From assembly GCF_005871185.1 (NCBI RefSeq), contig NZ_SWKN01000011.1, positions 62,001-126,000 on the forward strand: a DNA stretch of 64,000 nucleotides, read 5' to 3'. The stretch comes from Limnobacter alexandrii. GTDB lineage: Bacteria; Pseudomonadota; Gammaproteobacteria; Burkholderiales; Burkholderiaceae_B. Made by a program: the position numbers and the translations under genes. Below are positions 42,379 through 50,320 of the stretch, piece after piece; within the stretch, counting starts at the first letter, position 1; every line of letters starts with the position of its first letter. The notes under the pieces were generated by a model, which made no database searches, was not told the origin of the DNA, and saw only the letters and a program-made list of their open reading frames with translations.

Positions 42379-43275
42379 ATGAAAGTGATCGACCAAGAAG
42401 TAATTGAATTCTTGAAAGCAGACCCTTCTTTTGAGTTCCGTCAGGGTGTGAGCAGCGAATCATTCGCCATTCGCCTTCCGGCGGAGATGTACCACGCGAA
42501 CACCAGTGCCATCTCCAGCTCGCGCCTGAAGACAATCTCGCGTTCACTAGCGCATTACTTGATCGGCGAGGAAGAGGCCGAAAGCGATGAGGATGACAAA
42601 TCCGAGAAAGAGTGCATGAGGCTTGGAACGGGTGTTCATTCCTGCACGCTTGAGCCACATCTTTTTGATGCGGAGTCAGTGGTGTGGCTGGGAAAGAGCA
42701 AAACTTTGCTGAAAGACGGCTACAAGGACTTGGTGAAAGCAGCAGAAGGCAAAAACATCTTCAAAGTTGCTGACTACAAGAAGATCACGGGTTGCGCCCA
42801 AGCAATCCGCAGCGTAGGCAATGGGATTATTGGCGAGATCATCGACGGGGCAGAAAAAGAGCTTTCGATTTTCTGGCGCGATCAGGAAACCGGGATTTGG
42901 TGCAAAGTCCGTCCAGATGTGCTCAACATGGAATACGGCATCTACGACGTGAAATCAACGAGAGATGCCCGCGAGGAGTCGTTCACCAAGGACGCTTACA
43001 ACAAGGGCTACTACGTATCGGCTGCCATGTACAAGGATGGTGTGTCCCAGTTCCTTGGTCAAGACTTGCCGTTTGTCTTGGTTGCTGCCGAGCTGGAACC
43101 ACCGCACGGGGTTTTGCCCTATGTGGTCGATGGCCCCGCGCTGGAGTATGGCAATGAGGTGTACCGGAGAAACCTTCGCAGATTGCAGAAGGCACAAGAA
43201 ACGAATGAGTACCCGAACTATCCGTTTTTGGTGCGCCAAGCCAGATTACCGGCTTGGGCGCGGGTTGAAGATTAG
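42379..43275 (+). CDS. RecE-like exonuclease (PD-(D/E)XK fold, DUF3799 type)
   Basis: This 298-residue protein matches the PDDEXK nucleases of the exodeoxyribonuclease VIII group. I see SSSRLKTISRS near residue 50, LGTGVHSCTLEP near residue 85, RPDVL near residue 182 and the catalytic strand YDVKSTRDA near residue 192 (D...K), then YYVSAAMY. Such nucleases chew 5' ends to expose single strands for a Red-type annealase. No annealase is seen in the window, although SSB is present. GGAG precedes ATG 42379, and a TTGCGC promoter drives it. Confidence 0.85.
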   Translation: MKVIDQEVIEFLKADPSFEFRQGVSSESFAIRLPAEMYHANTSAISSSRLKTISRSLAHYLIGEEEAESDEDDKSEKECMRLGTGVHSCTLEPHLFDAESVVWLGKSKTLLKDGYKDLVKAAEGKNIFKVADYKKITGCAQAIRSVGNGIIGEIIDGAEKELSIFWRDQETGIWCKVRPDVLNMEYGIYDVKSTRDAREESFTKDAYNKGYYVSAAMYKDGVSQFLGQDLPFVLVAAELEPPHGVLPYVVDGPALEYGNEVYRRNLRRLQKAQETNEYPNYPFLVRQARLPAWARVED

Positions 43276-43296
43276 TATTGATTGAGATTTTCAATC

Positions 43297-44550
43297 TTAG
43301 AGTTTCATGCATGTGTGGTGGTATACATAGTCGAACCCAGGAAAACTGTGCCTTGAGAATCCTGAAGGACAGCTGACAATAGGGTCAGAACCCATGCATG
43401 GTCGCATGGCAGGTCCTCGGCCATCGCCCGTTACGCGCATGCCGCACATTGATCCTTGAGGAAGTTCAGCTTCTTGTTTTTTATAAGTGCCGGACTCACA
43501 TGCGAGAATGTCTCCGGTACTTGTTCTTCGGATTTGACCGGGCGTTGAACATCCTTGACCAGAGCTAGCTACTCCATCCACTACAAGATTGGCGGCGCGA
43601 ACAACGCCGTTACCACCTGTTGCAGTGATGTTGGTGCCAGTAATGTTTCCTGAAACAACTAAGCTGCCTGCAACAGTCGCAGATGCCATTGAGAGATTTC
43701 CAGAGATTTGAGCAGAACCTGCCGTCAACGCGCCGGAGAAAGCTCCGGTTGTTCCAGAGACTTGTCCTGTGGTTGTTAGTTGACTTCCTGAGACAGTGCC
43801 TGTTGCTGTGATTGTGGAAGCACCAAGAATCTCGTTACCGTTCATGTCGAGTTGCCCGATCATTCGGTTGGATCCGTCGCGACGTAGATATGCATCAAAG
43901 GTAGCGCCATAGGAAACTTGTGCCATCAAAAGGCCTTCAGGAGTACCAGCGACGGGATTTGGCATTGTCCAACCATTTCTAAAGCCGCGGATTGTCGTGG
44001 GGTCACTAGGGTCATTAGTTCCGATTAAACCTTGGCCTGTGATCACAGCTTCACCGATTACAACGCCATCTATTCCGCCACTCACTGGTTCAAGGATTGG
44101 GGTTGGGATGTGAACGGTGGCGGTGAGAATACAAGTTCCAGCTACACAACCGGCCGGGGATCTTTGAACTGAGAAGACGTAGTTTGAGCCAAACATGCTG
44201 ACTGGAGAGCTTGATGCATCGGCTAATGAAAGTCCTTGTAGATCTGCGAAGGTAGGGGCGAGTCGATTGGCTACCGCACCTGTACCATTGTTGTATGGGA
44301 TTGCAACGTTGTTTGAGATCTGAGTGTAATACTCATGCATGTAAATATCTAATGCATTTGCAAGCCTGACAAGCTGTTCACCCTGAGCACGACCTATGTC
44401 GCTTCGTAGTGTTTGTTGCTGCGAGTAAAGTGCCGCGCTGGTTCCAATTGTGGCAATTGTTCCTGCCAAAGCGAGTTCAATAAGCGTGAAACCGGCAATT
44501 CGCTTTTTCATGCTTCGATTAAATCGCTGCATTACGCTCAATTTGTTCAT
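43297..44550 (-). CDS. Orphan type IV pilin-like protein with PilV-like repeats (417 aa)
   Basis: The start ATG 44550 (GAGGTGAAG upstream) gives a leader followed by the prepilin site KKRIAG/FTLIELALAG, in which Glu5 of the mature chain is present. After the pilin helix comes a long Gly/Ser/Thr-rich stretch with short repeats (TATGTVSGSQ, TTGQVSGTTG, GALTAGSAQISGN) and a Cys-containing C-terminal domain. This resembles PilV tip adhesins of conjugative thin pili. No shufflon repeats, prepilin peptidase or pilus genes are nearby. It would depend on pilus genes elsewhere. Confidence 0.82.
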   Translation of the reverse strand: MNKLSVMQRFNRSMKKRIAGFTLIELALAGTIATIGTSAALYSQQQTLRSDIGRAQGEQLVRLANALDIYMHEYYTQISNNVAIPYNNGTGAVANRLAPTFADLQGLSLADASSSPVSMFGSNYVFSVQRSPAGCVAGTCILTATVHIPTPILEPVSGGIDGVVIGEAVITGQGLIGTNDPSDPTTIRGFRNGWTMPNPVAGTPEGLLMAQVSYGATFDAYLRRDGSNRMIGQLDMNGNEILGASTITATGTVSGSQLTTTGQVSGTTGAFSGALTAGSAQISGNLSMASATVAGSLVVSGNITGTNITATGGNGVVRAANLVVDGVASSGQGCSTPGQIRRTSTGDILACESGTYKKQEAELPQGSMCGMRVTGDGRGPAMRPCMGSDPIVSCPSGFSRHSFPGFDYVYHHTCMKL

Positions 44551-45045
44551 TTCTTCACCTCTGTGACCTCTGTCAAGGTCGTAATCATTAATTGTTGTCC
44601 ATCCGCATTGGTCGATGGACTTGGTTTTTGGGTATATAGGTACATAACGCCAATGCACGCGTTGTAGTGAATCTGGAGATCTGTAGCGATCGAGAACACG
44701 TCAATTTTGTAGATGCGTGTTGTGGACCTGCTTTCGGACGAGATCTTTGAAATTATTTGCAGACCAGGGTCTTGCGTGATTGGAAAACCGTGCTGAGATC
44801 TAGTTCAGTGGTATATATTTCCTATTGATAGGAAATAAGAAAAGACAGTTAAGTGGTCTTGACCAGAGCAGAAGCAATTGGTTTTGATGGATTGACGATC
44901 TGGGTGTAACCGGACGTGGAGTTGAGAGCCTTGCGGCGGGCCTGAGAGGCTAGGTGCGTTAAGCACGATGAAAGGATAATTCGACCGGGTTGATTCGTCA
45001 ATAGTCAAACTGGTGTAAATAGCGGAACCTGAAGGGATTTTTGGT
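44551..45045. other. Intergenic region with palindrome
   Basis: About 495 bp with no supported gene. It contains a near-perfect palindrome ATTTCCTAT-TG-ATAGGAAAT (44817-44836); thirteen bases of its complement recur at 47335-47347. The promoter of the gene at 45046 must lie in the distal part. Confidence 0.4.
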
Positions 45046-45477
45046 ATGAAAGAGCTTAGACGCTCATTGAAAATGAACGATGGCCAGTGGGTAGCAGCCA
45101 GGTCGGCCGAGGAAGCTGACGCTGTGGTGAATATTCTCGTGAACGAGAAGGCCAAGAAGCTTGTTCTGTTTGTGGTGTTTACAGACCGTAAGAAGGATCC
45201 AGGGATTTATTTGTGCGCAATTGCTAGAGCCATGGAGTTTTGTGATTTCGCCGAATTCGATGTCTTCTTGTATGGCCTTGATGCCCAGAGAAAGAATTGG
45301 TTTGGTCAAAGGCTCGGAAAATTTGCTGGAGGGATCAAGTCCAGTGGCGTTGGGAATACATTCACAGGCATGAATCCCATTCTCAGTGAATTGCGTGGCT
45401 ATGAAATTGAGATCAACCCGATGTTCCTGGATCAGATAGATCAATCGATCAAGCTCATCTATATGAAGGATCGGTGA
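45046..45477 (+). CDS. Protein of unknown function (143 aa)
   Basis: A compact alpha/beta protein (KLVLFVVFTDRKK and EFDVFLYGLDA are strand-like), with no known motif. The start is ATG 45046 with a weak ribosome site. The next transcript begins just after its stop with a TTGCGC promoter. Confidence 0.6.
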   Translation: MKELRRSLKMNDGQWVAARSAEEADAVVNILVNEKAKKLVLFVVFTDRKKDPGIYLCAIARAMEFCDFAEFDVFLYGLDAQRKNWFGQRLGKFAGGIKSSGVGNTFTGMNPILSELRGYEIEINPMFLDQIDQSIKLIYMKDR

Positions 45478-45480
45478 CTA

Positions 45481-45511
45481 AACTTGCGCAAATCGATTTC
45501 TTTGTTTCAAT
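45481..45511 (+). promoter_or_regulatory. TTGCGC-type promoter of the 45.5 kb operon
   Basis: AACTTGCGCAAA begins at 45481, with -35 TTGCGC at 45484-45489 and -10 TTCAAT at 45506-45511. One of the best examples of the shared pattern; the next ATG is 58 bp from the TTG. Confidence 0.65.
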
Positions 45512-45541
45512 GGTTCTAGTGAAACAACCAAGGAAATTTTC

Positions 45542-45661
45542 ATGACAGAAGTGGTGAGCTTTGTGGGCTTAGGCTGGGAGCTTTTAGTGTGTGCTGGGCT
45601 ACTGTATCGGTCGGCATTGTTTTTGAACCGAGAAGCAAGTATTGAGGGCGAACAGCAATGA
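45542..45661 (+). CDS. 39-residue single-pass membrane peptide
   Basis: AAGGAAA precedes ATG 45542. The product is hydrophobic in residues 4-24 (VVSFVGLGWELLVCAGLLY) and its stop overlaps the next start (ATGA). Although short, it has its own promoter, ribosome site and coupled partner, so I regard it as a real gene of unknown function. Confidence 0.55.
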   Translation: MTEVVSFVGLGWELLVCAGLLYRSALFLNREASIEGEQQ

Positions 45662-45858
45662 GAGCCCTAAACTACAAAAAACGGTGCGCCGAGATCATCG
45701 AGATGGCCGACAAAGTGATCGATGCGGCCTCGGCTTCCAGTCGGGTTGAGAAACGAATCCTCACCATGCGCATCAACGCGCTGAGCCGAATGGCGCGATA
45801 TTTGAGTGACGACCACCGCCGTCGATCGTCTAGCGCTGACACGAAAAGATCCGATTAA
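45658..45858 (+). CDS. Small basic helical protein (66 aa)
   Basis: It is coupled to the 39-residue gene by an ATGA overlap. The protein is rich in Arg and Ala with a Ser/Arg tail (HRRRSSSADTKRSD). It could bind nucleic acid but shows no defined motif. Confidence 0.55.
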   Translation: MRALNYKKRCAEIIEMADKVIDAASASSRVEKRILTMRINALSRMARYLSDDHRRRSSSADTKRSD

Positions 45859-45955
45859 TTGTGTTGTCGCAGCCAGATTTCATTGTTCTTATTCATCGGG
45901 TAAAATGTCAGTGGATGATGATCTGTTTGTATAGAACCGAGTAGGAATCGGCAAG

Positions 45956-46315
45956 ATGAAAGTTGAATTGGATGTTGTCATTGATCCATTAGAGCAGTCC
46001 AAGGAGTCAGATTCTCCATGGATTCTGCTGTTTAATCAATTCCACGACGAAAGCACCTATATCGTTAATCTCCCAATTAGAAAAAGTGGGGAGGTATCGA
46101 CTTTAGGTGTCGCTTTTCATCCTTGTAGTCCGCTTGAAGAAGATCGTTTGTTGACATGGAACGACCAAGCTGAGGCTTTTGCTCGTTCATTGGGATTTGG
46201 AAGCGTCCCGAAACTGGTTGAGTTTTACATTAACCAGGCACGTCGATGGGGTGAGTACGGAGTTCTGCATGGCGATCCAATTTGTAGCAGGTTCCCACCT
46301 TTTTTTATTGGATAG
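45956..46315 (+). CDS. Protein of unknown function (119 aa)
   Basis: An acidic protein with AGGAA 9 bp before ATG 45956. No motif is recognised. It converges with the gene at 46350. Confidence 0.55.
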   Translation: MKVELDVVIDPLEQSKESDSPWILLFNQFHDESTYIVNLPIRKSGEVSTLGVAFHPCSPLEEDRLLTWNDQAEAFARSLGFGSVPKLVEFYINQARRWGEYGVLHGDPICSRFPPFFIG

Positions 46316-46349
46316 AGATAATTTTTAAGCGGTAATCCAGTTCCATCGG

Positions 46350-46961
46350 CTAGATCACAAATCCCCGCATTTCCTTCATTCCCATTTCATTCAAGAATAG
46401 AAACTGTGTTCTGCTTCGGATGGGCTCATTGCCATCCAGACTAAACTCACAACGAATGCCATAAATGGGCATGAGTTTGAGCAAAAGCGGCATCCACGTT
46501 CGAACGCCCTGCTCTGTGCTGAGCATTTGTCTGAGGTTACGCGGTTTGAGCTGGGCGATTTCCATCAACTTGGTTTGTTGGTCAGCGGTGTTCAATCTGA
46601 GGCTTGCGGGATTCTTGGCCAAGTGCTCGATCAATACCTTCTTGCAGAGATCGACTCCAGACTGGTTGACATATCTCGTATTCACAAAGCCAGTCGCAAG
46701 GATGTGCTCAGCCGTGCTGGGTAGGCCCCGGGCAGCGGGGTTACCTGAGTCAAACGCAGCCACAAATGTTGGGTAATGTTTGTCGTTTTCCATCCAGGGA
46801 GTTGTAGGAGACTTTCCCTCGACCATGTAGCCATAGGCCCCAGGCATTTTAAGCAAGGGTTCAATGAAGTGAATATCTTTTGTTGGTGTTGTGGACTGGC
46901 CAGTCAACTTCACGAACCCTTGGAATTCTTCACTGATTTTGCGGATTAGTTGCAGACTCAT
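46350..46961 (-). CDS. Protein of unknown function (203 aa)
   Basis: AAGGAG lies 7 bp before ATG 46961. The sequence is globular with no recognised motif. A weaker TTGCAC element at 47022-47017 may be its promoter, with the same distance to the start as the TTGCGC promoters. Confidence 0.65.
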   Translation of the reverse strand: MSLQLIRKISEEFQGFVKLTGQSTTPTKDIHFIEPLLKMPGAYGYMVEGKSPTTPWMENDKHYPTFVAAFDSGNPAARGLPSTAEHILATGFVNTRYVNQSGVDLCKKVLIEHLAKNPASLRLNTADQQTKLMEIAQLKPRNLRQMLSTEQGVRTWMPLLLKLMPIYGIRCEFSLDGNEPIRSRTQFLFLNEMGMKEMRGFVI

Positions 46962-47166
46962 GTTTTCACTCCTTTGTACTGTGTGAATTCATTCTTCTAC
47001 AACGATGCTCTGTTTGGTGCAAATTTGGGTATCTGTTGGGATTAAATTTGCATTTTTGCTTAGACAGTACTGAGTAAGTAAATTTATTGAATGGGGCAGG
47101 TCTGGAGAAAAAGATACCCGCTTGTGAAGGCTGGCTGAGTGGGTGTACCTGAGATGGAGATCAAGA

Positions 47167-47230
47167 CGTGAAGACCGACGCGATATGATCCTTTTACAGA
47201 TCGGTCTGGAAGCAGTTGGCGGCCTTCACG
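47167..47230. ncRNA. Possible structured RNA element
   Basis: CGTGAAG (47167-47173) can pair with CTTCACG (47224-47230), and inside it ACCGA (47174-47178) can pair with TCGGT (47201-47205). The element lies alone in a gene-free region. It could equally be a chance fold. Confidence 0.2.
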
Positions 47231-47367
47231 ACACCAATTTTGCACAATTAAGCACGGCTTGCAAGATAATTCGACTTGTGTGTTCAAAACTCAATTTTTA
47301 ATAAAAAATCATTATTGTTCTGTTGGAATTTCGCATCAATAGGAAATATCCAAGCAGGAATTTCGCA

Positions 47368-47398
47368 AACTTGCGTGATTGGGCTTGTGTTGGACAAT
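47368..47398 (+). promoter_or_regulatory. TTGCGT-type promoter of the PAPS reductase-like gene
   Basis: AAACTTGCGT begins at 47367, with -35 TTGCGT at 47371-47376 and -10 GACAAT at 47393-47398. The ATG at 47431 is 60 bp from the TTG. Confidence 0.6.
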
Positions 47399-47430
47399 GA
47401 ATTCATGACCCAGTTTTGGAGTGAATTGAG

Positions 47431-48564
47431 ATGTTCGAATCAAGCCCACTGATAGCCGATCGAGACGGCTTTGATGACCTGGTTGTGATCCCCTCTCTTG
47501 GCGAGCAGTTGGGGTTGTTTGAATCTTCAGAACTTGAATCTGGTTTGAACCAAGACGGACGCTGGTTCAATTTGGACAGTGTCGATCCAAATACCTATGA
47601 CCGAGTGATTGTCTGCATGTCAGGTGGCAAGGACAGCATTGCTTGTTTGCTCTATCTGCTTGAACTGGGCGTGGACACTTCACGGGTCGAGCTGTGGCAC
47701 CAGTGCATTGATGGCGCACCAGGTCAAAGTGATTTGATGGATTGGCCTTTTACACACGCCTATAATCTGGCGCTTGGCCGCCACTTTGGGTTGCCGGTGT
47801 ACTTTTCATGGATCGATGGCGGGTTTGAAGCAGAGATGCTGAAAAACAATTCGTATAGCCGTGCGCATTACATGGAGACTCCGGACGGTCTGGTTAAGCT
47901 TGAGCGCGATGTCACCCGGGCCAAGCCCGGCACCCGGATGCGTTTCCCACAGCAATCTGCATCACTTTCAACCCGTTGGTGCTCCTCACTGAAAATCGAT
48001 GTTGCCAGACGGGCATTAAACAACCAACCGCGCTTCAATGGGAAAAAGGTGCTGTTCGTCACTGGGGAGCGCCGGGAGGAAAGCGCAAATCGCTCGAAGT
48101 ACTTTCAGATGGAGAGACACGCGTGCGACCGACGCGATGGGAAGCTGGCCAGACACGTCGATGCTTGGCGAGCGGTGCTGGGTTGGAATGAGCAGCAGGT
48201 TTGGGAAATCCTGCAGCGTCACAACATACTTGCGCCAGTTCCATATCGCTTGGGCTGGAGCCGCAGCTCGTGCCGCCAGTGCATCTACAACGACGACAAT
48301 ATCTGGGCCACGATTGCGGTGCATTTTCCTAAATCGCTTTCAAAGATCAGTGGCTACGAAAAACAATTTGGAACCACCATTTCTCGGGAGAGAATTGGGG
48401 TAGATCAGCGGGCACAGCGTGGAAAAGCATTGAGTGTGAATGATGCCTTGGCCCTTGAGCAAGCCAGTCGAAGTGATTACTTCTTGCCGGTTGCCGCCGA
48501 TGCAGCGAACCCCTGGTTCATTCCGCCAGGCGCTTTTGAAAAAGCGGGATGTGGGGCGGTGTGA
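47431..48564 (+). CDS. PP-loop enzyme of the PAPS reductase family
   Basis: This 377-residue protein has the PP-loop SGGKDSIACL near residue 64, the ATP-pyrophosphatase signature. Downstream are ELWHQCIDG, TRWCSSLKID near residue 187 and SSCRQCIYND near residue 285, whose Cys residues may hold a cluster or act in sulphur transfer. Enzymes of this fold activate substrates by adenylation, and plasmid and phage members are often annotated as PAPS reductases without proven sulphate reduction. No other sulphur-assimilation gene is present, so nucleic-acid modification is as likely. A TTGCGT promoter drives it. Confidence 0.82.
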   Translation: MFESSPLIADRDGFDDLVVIPSLGEQLGLFESSELESGLNQDGRWFNLDSVDPNTYDRVIVCMSGGKDSIACLLYLLELGVDTSRVELWHQCIDGAPGQSDLMDWPFTHAYNLALGRHFGLPVYFSWIDGGFEAEMLKNNSYSRAHYMETPDGLVKLERDVTRAKPGTRMRFPQQSASLSTRWCSSLKIDVARRALNNQPRFNGKKVLFVTGERREESANRSKYFQMERHACDRRDGKLARHVDAWRAVLGWNEQQVWEILQRHNILAPVPYRLGWSRSSCRQCIYNDDNIWATIAVHFPKSLSKISGYEKQFGTTISRERIGVDQRAQRGKALSVNDALALEQASRSDYFLPVAADAANPWFIPPGAFEKAGCGAV

Positions 48565-48572
48565 TGACGTAA

Positions 48573-48603
48573 AACTTGAGTAAAAAGTAATTTGGTGGAT
48601 TAT
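48573..48603 (+). promoter_or_regulatory. TTGAGT-type promoter of the 48.6 kb gene
   Basis: AAACTTGAGT gives -35 TTGAGT at 48576-48581, with GATTAT at 48598-48603. The same layout as the TTGCGC group, but with the palindrome lost. Confidence 0.5.
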
Positions 48604-48649
48604 TTTTTTGTTCCTGAAGTTATTGTGAAAAGTGCGAGGGAGTTGAGTA

Positions 48650-48919
48650 ATGGACGTTAATCGAGAACGGTTGATCAGGTTTTGTGATGAGGCGGGAATT
48701 ACCGAGAGCGGCGGGATGGATGATGCCCTTTTTCAGGGTAGCTACGATGAAATCAAAAAGCTGATTTTGATTGCCATGAGTGAGGCCTATCGACAGTCCG
48801 CACAACTAGCATTTCAGATGGGCTGGGATCGTTGCCACAACGATGACTATCAATGCGCGTGTACAGAGTTGGAGGATGGAATCAAGAAGTTGAATAGTCG
48901 CGTCACAAAGCAGATTTGA
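48650..48919 (+). CDS. Small acidic protein of unknown function (89 aa)
   Basis: GAGGGAG precedes ATG 48650. The product is acidic and helical with a Cys pair (CHNDDYQCAC). No family is recognised. Confidence 0.6.
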   Translation: MDVNRERLIRFCDEAGITESGGMDDALFQGSYDEIKKLILIAMSEAYRQSAQLAFQMGWDRCHNDDYQCACTELEDGIKKLNSRVTKQI

Positions 48920-49002
48920 TGATTCATCCAAGCGGTTTGGCTACGCTCGGTTTTTTGCAGTAGTCAGAGTTGGCGAGCGGCACCAAGCAGCAGGTCTGTT
49001 GG

Positions 49003-49023
49003 TGTGGGTGGATTTATGACATT
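49003..49023 (+). repeat. Stray copy of the replicon 2 repeat
   Basis: TGTGGGTGGATTTATGACATT matches the consensus of the oriV2 repeats (24.1-24.8 kb) at nearly every defined position, but lies 24 kb away between two unrelated genes. Confidence 0.6.
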
Positions 49024-49053
49024 ACCCAATCTGGCTTGGGCAAAACCAGCGCC

Positions 49054-49386
49054 TTACTTCTCCAGCCGAATGCACTCCCACTCCTGAAACACAAGGGCAC
49101 TTCTGCCCGCTTTCTCCAAGCCACAAAACACCAGCTTGCCCGCGGCGATCTGGGTGAGTTCAGGCTTTAAAAGCGTGCCCAGTATGCTGCCCGGTTCGCA
49201 GCCATTGACGACGGATGGGTGTACAAGGTCAAGACTCTTGATGCTGTTGCCATTGGGCATGGTTTTGGCAGCCAGGCGCAGGTGACCAGGCATGCCCGGA
49301 TCCACAGACAGCTTTCGAAGATCGATTGGCTGGCCACCGGCGCGTTTTTTCTTCACGGTGTAGATTTCGTCAAGTGCGGGTTTCAT
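49054..49386 (-). CDS. Protein of unknown function (110 aa)
   Basis: A basic, beta-rich protein, with AGGTA upstream of ATG 49386. No recognised motif. It lies 93 bp after the 49480-50124 gene in the same direction. Confidence 0.6.
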   Translation of the reverse strand: MKPALDEIYTVKKKRAGGQPIDLRKLSVDPGMPGHLRLAAKTMPNGNSIKSLDLVHPSVVNGCEPGSILGTLLKPELTQIAAGKLVFCGLEKAGRSALVFQEWECIRLEK

Positions 49387-49479
49387 GGCAAATACCTAAA
49401 GAATATATTCGCCCTGCTTTCAAGCGGCCTGATTGCTGGCAAATTCTTTCTTCCTTGAGCCACCGCCAGCTGCATTTGA

Positions 49480-50124
49480 TCAGAACAAAGAAAACTGAGA
49501 TTCAGCAATGGGTGCTGACTTTTGGGTGAGCGGCAGAGATTCTGGAGCAGTTCTGGATCCAACGCGCAACGCGCTCGATCCGGCCATGCTTTGTGCTTTC
49601 TCCCTTGCCTTTTGAAGTAGCTCGGTGTCGATTCTTTGGCAGGCCTCCTCATAAATTGAATTGAGAAAGCGAATCCCCTCCTCGTCCAGCGAGTTCAGTA
49701 CGGGTTTGAAATCTACCCTGTCTTTGCTCGTTCTCGACGAGCTGGCGAATGCCGAGTTCAGTGATACAGCTGAGCCAGAGGTGCCGAACACGGTGCGCAA
49801 CATGTGAAGTGCAAAGGTCTGGGTCCAGGGCACAGAAAAGGGCTCGGTGTACAGCGAAATGATCTTGAAGCGGATTTCCCTTTTGTAGGTTCGTGGCACA
49901 TTGCGCAAGCGGTTCTGGGCGGAGATCGGCGATTCTTCGTCGCCGGCCGGCCGCATGCTATTGACCGGTGGTTGCCCATGCAACACCTTCAGGCACACGT
50001 TGGCGTAGTCAGCGATGACGTAGGGAGTGAAAGACTCGTGAAACCAGGCTGAAAAGTCCTGAGAAAGCTTTTCCAGATCGGGTTTGGGTGAAACTGTTTC
50101 GACTCGGGTAGGTGCAGAGTACAT
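49480..50124 (-). CDS. Protein of unknown function ending in a clamp-binding-like motif (214 aa)
   Basis: ATG 50124 (MYSAPTRVET) has AGGAG 9 bp upstream and is preferred over in-frame Met codons further up. The protein is helical and its last five residues are QFSLF, close to the QL(S/D)LF peptide with which DNA polymerases and repair proteins bind the sliding clamp. A replication or repair role is therefore plausible. Confidence 0.6.
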   Translation of the reverse strand: MYSAPTRVETVSPKPDLEKLSQDFSAWFHESFTPYVIADYANVCLKVLHGQPPVNSMRPAGDEESPISAQNRLRNVPRTYKREIRFKIISLYTEPFSVPWTQTFALHMLRTVFGTSGSAVSLNSAFASSSRTSKDRVDFKPVLNSLDEEGIRFLNSIYEEACQRIDTELLQKAREKAQSMAGSSALRVGSRTAPESLPLTQKSAPIAESQFSLF

Positions 50125-50320
50125 CTGTCTGACTCCTGCAGGCTGCATGAGCCCGCTCATTGTAGACAATGAAAATAAGTGAAATGGAGTTTAACAGAGT
50201 GCTGTTTATTTGCACAGTATTTGGAAAGTCACCGGCGTAGGTCGTGCCGTGGGTGGCCCGGGTACAGTGGGCCGAATATATTCTTTTGGTACCTGTGTCA
50301 GGTGGAGTGAGCCGACTGCT

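Larger units (their letters stand above)
46962..47430. other. Intergenic region with possible structured RNA and a TTGCGT promoter
   Basis: About 470 bp without a supported gene. It holds a possible folded RNA at 47167-47230, the 13-bp motif ATCAATAGGAAAT at 47335-47347 and the promoter of the next gene. Confidence 0.4.

Noticed and set aside
43297-44550. PilV shufflon
   Set aside because: No inverted repeat segments or alternative C-terminal cassettes were seen around the pilin gene, and the recombinase at 12 kb is too far away and XerC/D-like.
44805-45155. Minus-strand frame of 116 residues
   Set aside because: It overlaps the start of the plus-strand gene at 45046, lacks a ribosome site and looks like a shadow frame.
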